Positions 63,016 to 64,000 of a stretch of DNA of 64,000 bases are shown in pieces; the stretch's first letter is position 1; each line of letters begins with the position of its first letter. Below the pieces are notes generated by a model that was given only the letters and a program-made list of their open reading frames with translations, was not told the origin of the DNA and searched no databases. Source of the stretch: Legionella drozanskii LLAP-1 (lineage in GTDB: Bacteria > Pseudomonadota > Gammaproteobacteria > Legionellales > Legionellaceae); NCBI RefSeq assembly GCF_001467585.1, contig NZ_LNXY01000027.1, forward strand, positions 1 to 64,000, in the 5' to 3' direction. The translations under genes were made by a program, and so were the position numbers.

Positions 63016-64000
63016 TTAGCCTTCAACCTGCAATTGTCCATGTACCTGAGGCGCCAATTCGGCATTGTTTTGATAGGTTTTTTCGTCTACAACTTTCGCC
63101 ACACAGGAATCAGACCAAACATTTAAAGCGGTTTCAAGCATATCGATTAAGCTATAGAAAGGTAAAATGATTCCCATTAAAGTAATAGGCACATTCATAC
63201 TTGCTAACAAGCTTGCACTGAGAAAGAAACATCCCATAGGCACGCCTGCATTACCAATGGCTGCGATGGTAGCTATAACGATCCATAATCCCATCATGGG
63301 TAAGGAGATTTCAATACCATGATTTTGCATGAGATAAATAACTGTAGTGAAGATAAACGCGGCACAGCCATTCATGTTTAAGCTTGTGCAAAGCGGCAAA
63401 ACAAAACGACTGATCTCTGGTTTTACCTTTAGATTTTTCTCTGCTGTTTCCATCGTCACAGGCAAAGTACCTACGGAAGATTTAGAGAAGAAAGCAACCG
63501 ACAATGCAGGAAGCATCCCTTTGAAGGCGGCAAAAGGTTTTATTCCCTGCGATTTAAGCCATAAAGGCAGAATAACTAGACCTTGGATAAGATTAGCAAG
63601 GACAATGATCAATAAATACTCCCCTATCCCTTTAATGGCGGAGCCCTCACGCAACTGCACCACAGTCGAAGTAATAAAACCGTAGAGACCAATTGGAATG
63701 ACAGTAATAACCCAATTAGTTATCACCATAAATAAACCATGCGCACCTCGAAAAAACTGAGTAATCGTTTTTCTTGCTTCAGGTTCTGGGATAAAACGGA
63801 TAGCAATACCAATAACAATCCCAATGAGCAAAACTCCCATGACTTGATGCTCTATAAAAGGTTCAAAAATGGTAGAAGGAATGAGATTGGCAATATGTTG
63901 AAAATAACCCAACTGATTTGTTGGTGGTTCAATAACACCCGGTTTAACCATCCCGATCATTCCCGGATGAATGAGAAGATACAATAAGCAACTTACTGCT
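63016..64000 (-). CDS. Dicarboxylate/amino-acid:cation symporter (DAACS family), 5' end outside window
   Basis: The frame is open to the window edge, so the N-terminus is missing; at least 327 residues are present. SKSSVGTLPVTMETAEKNL, RFVLPLCTSLNMNGCAAFIFTTVIYL and the re-entrant loop with the GNAGVPMG and PFYSLIDMLETALNVWSDSCVAKVV are hallmarks of GltP/DctA-like symporters. Imports glutamate, aspartate or C4 acids with Na+ or H+. Amino acids are the main carbon source of Legionella, so such transporters are expected. Confidence 0.88.
   Translation of the reverse strand, partial: AVSCLLYLLIHPGMIGMVKPGVIEPPTNQLGYFQHIANLIPSTIFEPFIEHQVMGVLLIGIVIGIAIRFIPEPEARKTITQFFRGAHGLFMVITNWVITVIPIGLYGFITSTVVQLREGSAIKGIGEYLLIIVLANLIQGLVILPLWLKSQGIKPFAAFKGMLPALSVAFFSKSSVGTLPVTMETAEKNLKVKPEISRFVLPLCTSLNMNGCAAFIFTTVIYLMQNHGIEISLPMMGLWIVIATIAAIGNAGVPMGCFFLSASLLASMNVPITLMGIILPFYSLIDMLETALNVWSDSCVAKVVDEKTYQNNAELAPQVHGQLQVEG

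Overview
This 64 kb window is chromosomal DNA from a gammaproteobacterium of the Legionella group, probably a flagellated species other than a standard L. pneumophila reference. The evidence is an AT-rich base composition, a complete flagellar flg operon under a sigma-54 promoter, a stand-alone GspC/LspC-type type II secretion gene, and several large proteins with eukaryotic-like or protease-like modules that resemble Dot/Icm effectors. No tRNA, rRNA or CRISPR array was seen.

Layout. 1-1168: tail of an IS3-type transposase and a small Cys-rich secreted protein. 1169-6747: a three-gene sugar operon in which a beta-phosphoglucomutase/trehalose-phosphatase fusion and a GH65 phosphorylase together look like a split mycobacterial OtsB1, followed by pgi. 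6751-11259 (minus): a five-gene cluster of methyltransferase, acyl-CoA dehydrogenase-like protein, MFS transporter, PIG-L deacetylase and GT2. 11384-13691: a 58-codon repeat peptide and an F-box protein carrying a PP2C-like domain without its metal ligands. 13789-25699 (minus): an ion permease, then flgBCDEFGHIJKL (transcribed from 25.7 kb down to 15.2 kb). 25926-34311: hemF, an LplT-like MFS protein, a HAD-like protein with a Lys/Glu-rich tail, an SDR, a cold shock protein, pyrE, an HtrA-type protease and an unknown protein.

34714-41131: asmA-like gene, mutY, MFS exporter, Ca2+/Na+ antiporter, a Sel1-repeat protein and lspC. 41218-45985: a possible small-molecule pathway with an O-methyltransferase, an FAD oxidase, a haem-oxygenase-like (possibly diiron) protein and a kynurenine 3-monooxygenase. 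46239-51489: ohr, a PAS-GGDEF-EAL protein whose N-terminal domain is cut off by a frameshift in a seven-A run, a Cys/Met-metabolism PLP enzyme and a PlsC-like acyltransferase. 51618-56861: a 1747-residue protein with a C58-like Cys/His/Asp triad, a long helical solenoid, a coiled coil and a duplicated C-terminal module. 56972-64000: a nucleotide-sugar epimerase, dapD-dapE, a DCC-family protein with a Ser-rich extension, an unknown 634-residue protein and a truncated dicarboxylate/amino-acid symporter.

Two copies (36301-36522 and 46660-46926, opposite orientation) of a non-coding element with roughly 35 bp terminal inverted repeats form a MITE-like family; one copy supplies the last codons and stop of the asmA-like gene. 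Several shorter palindromic repeats lie between genes. All functions below are inferred by reading the sequence; no database search was run.
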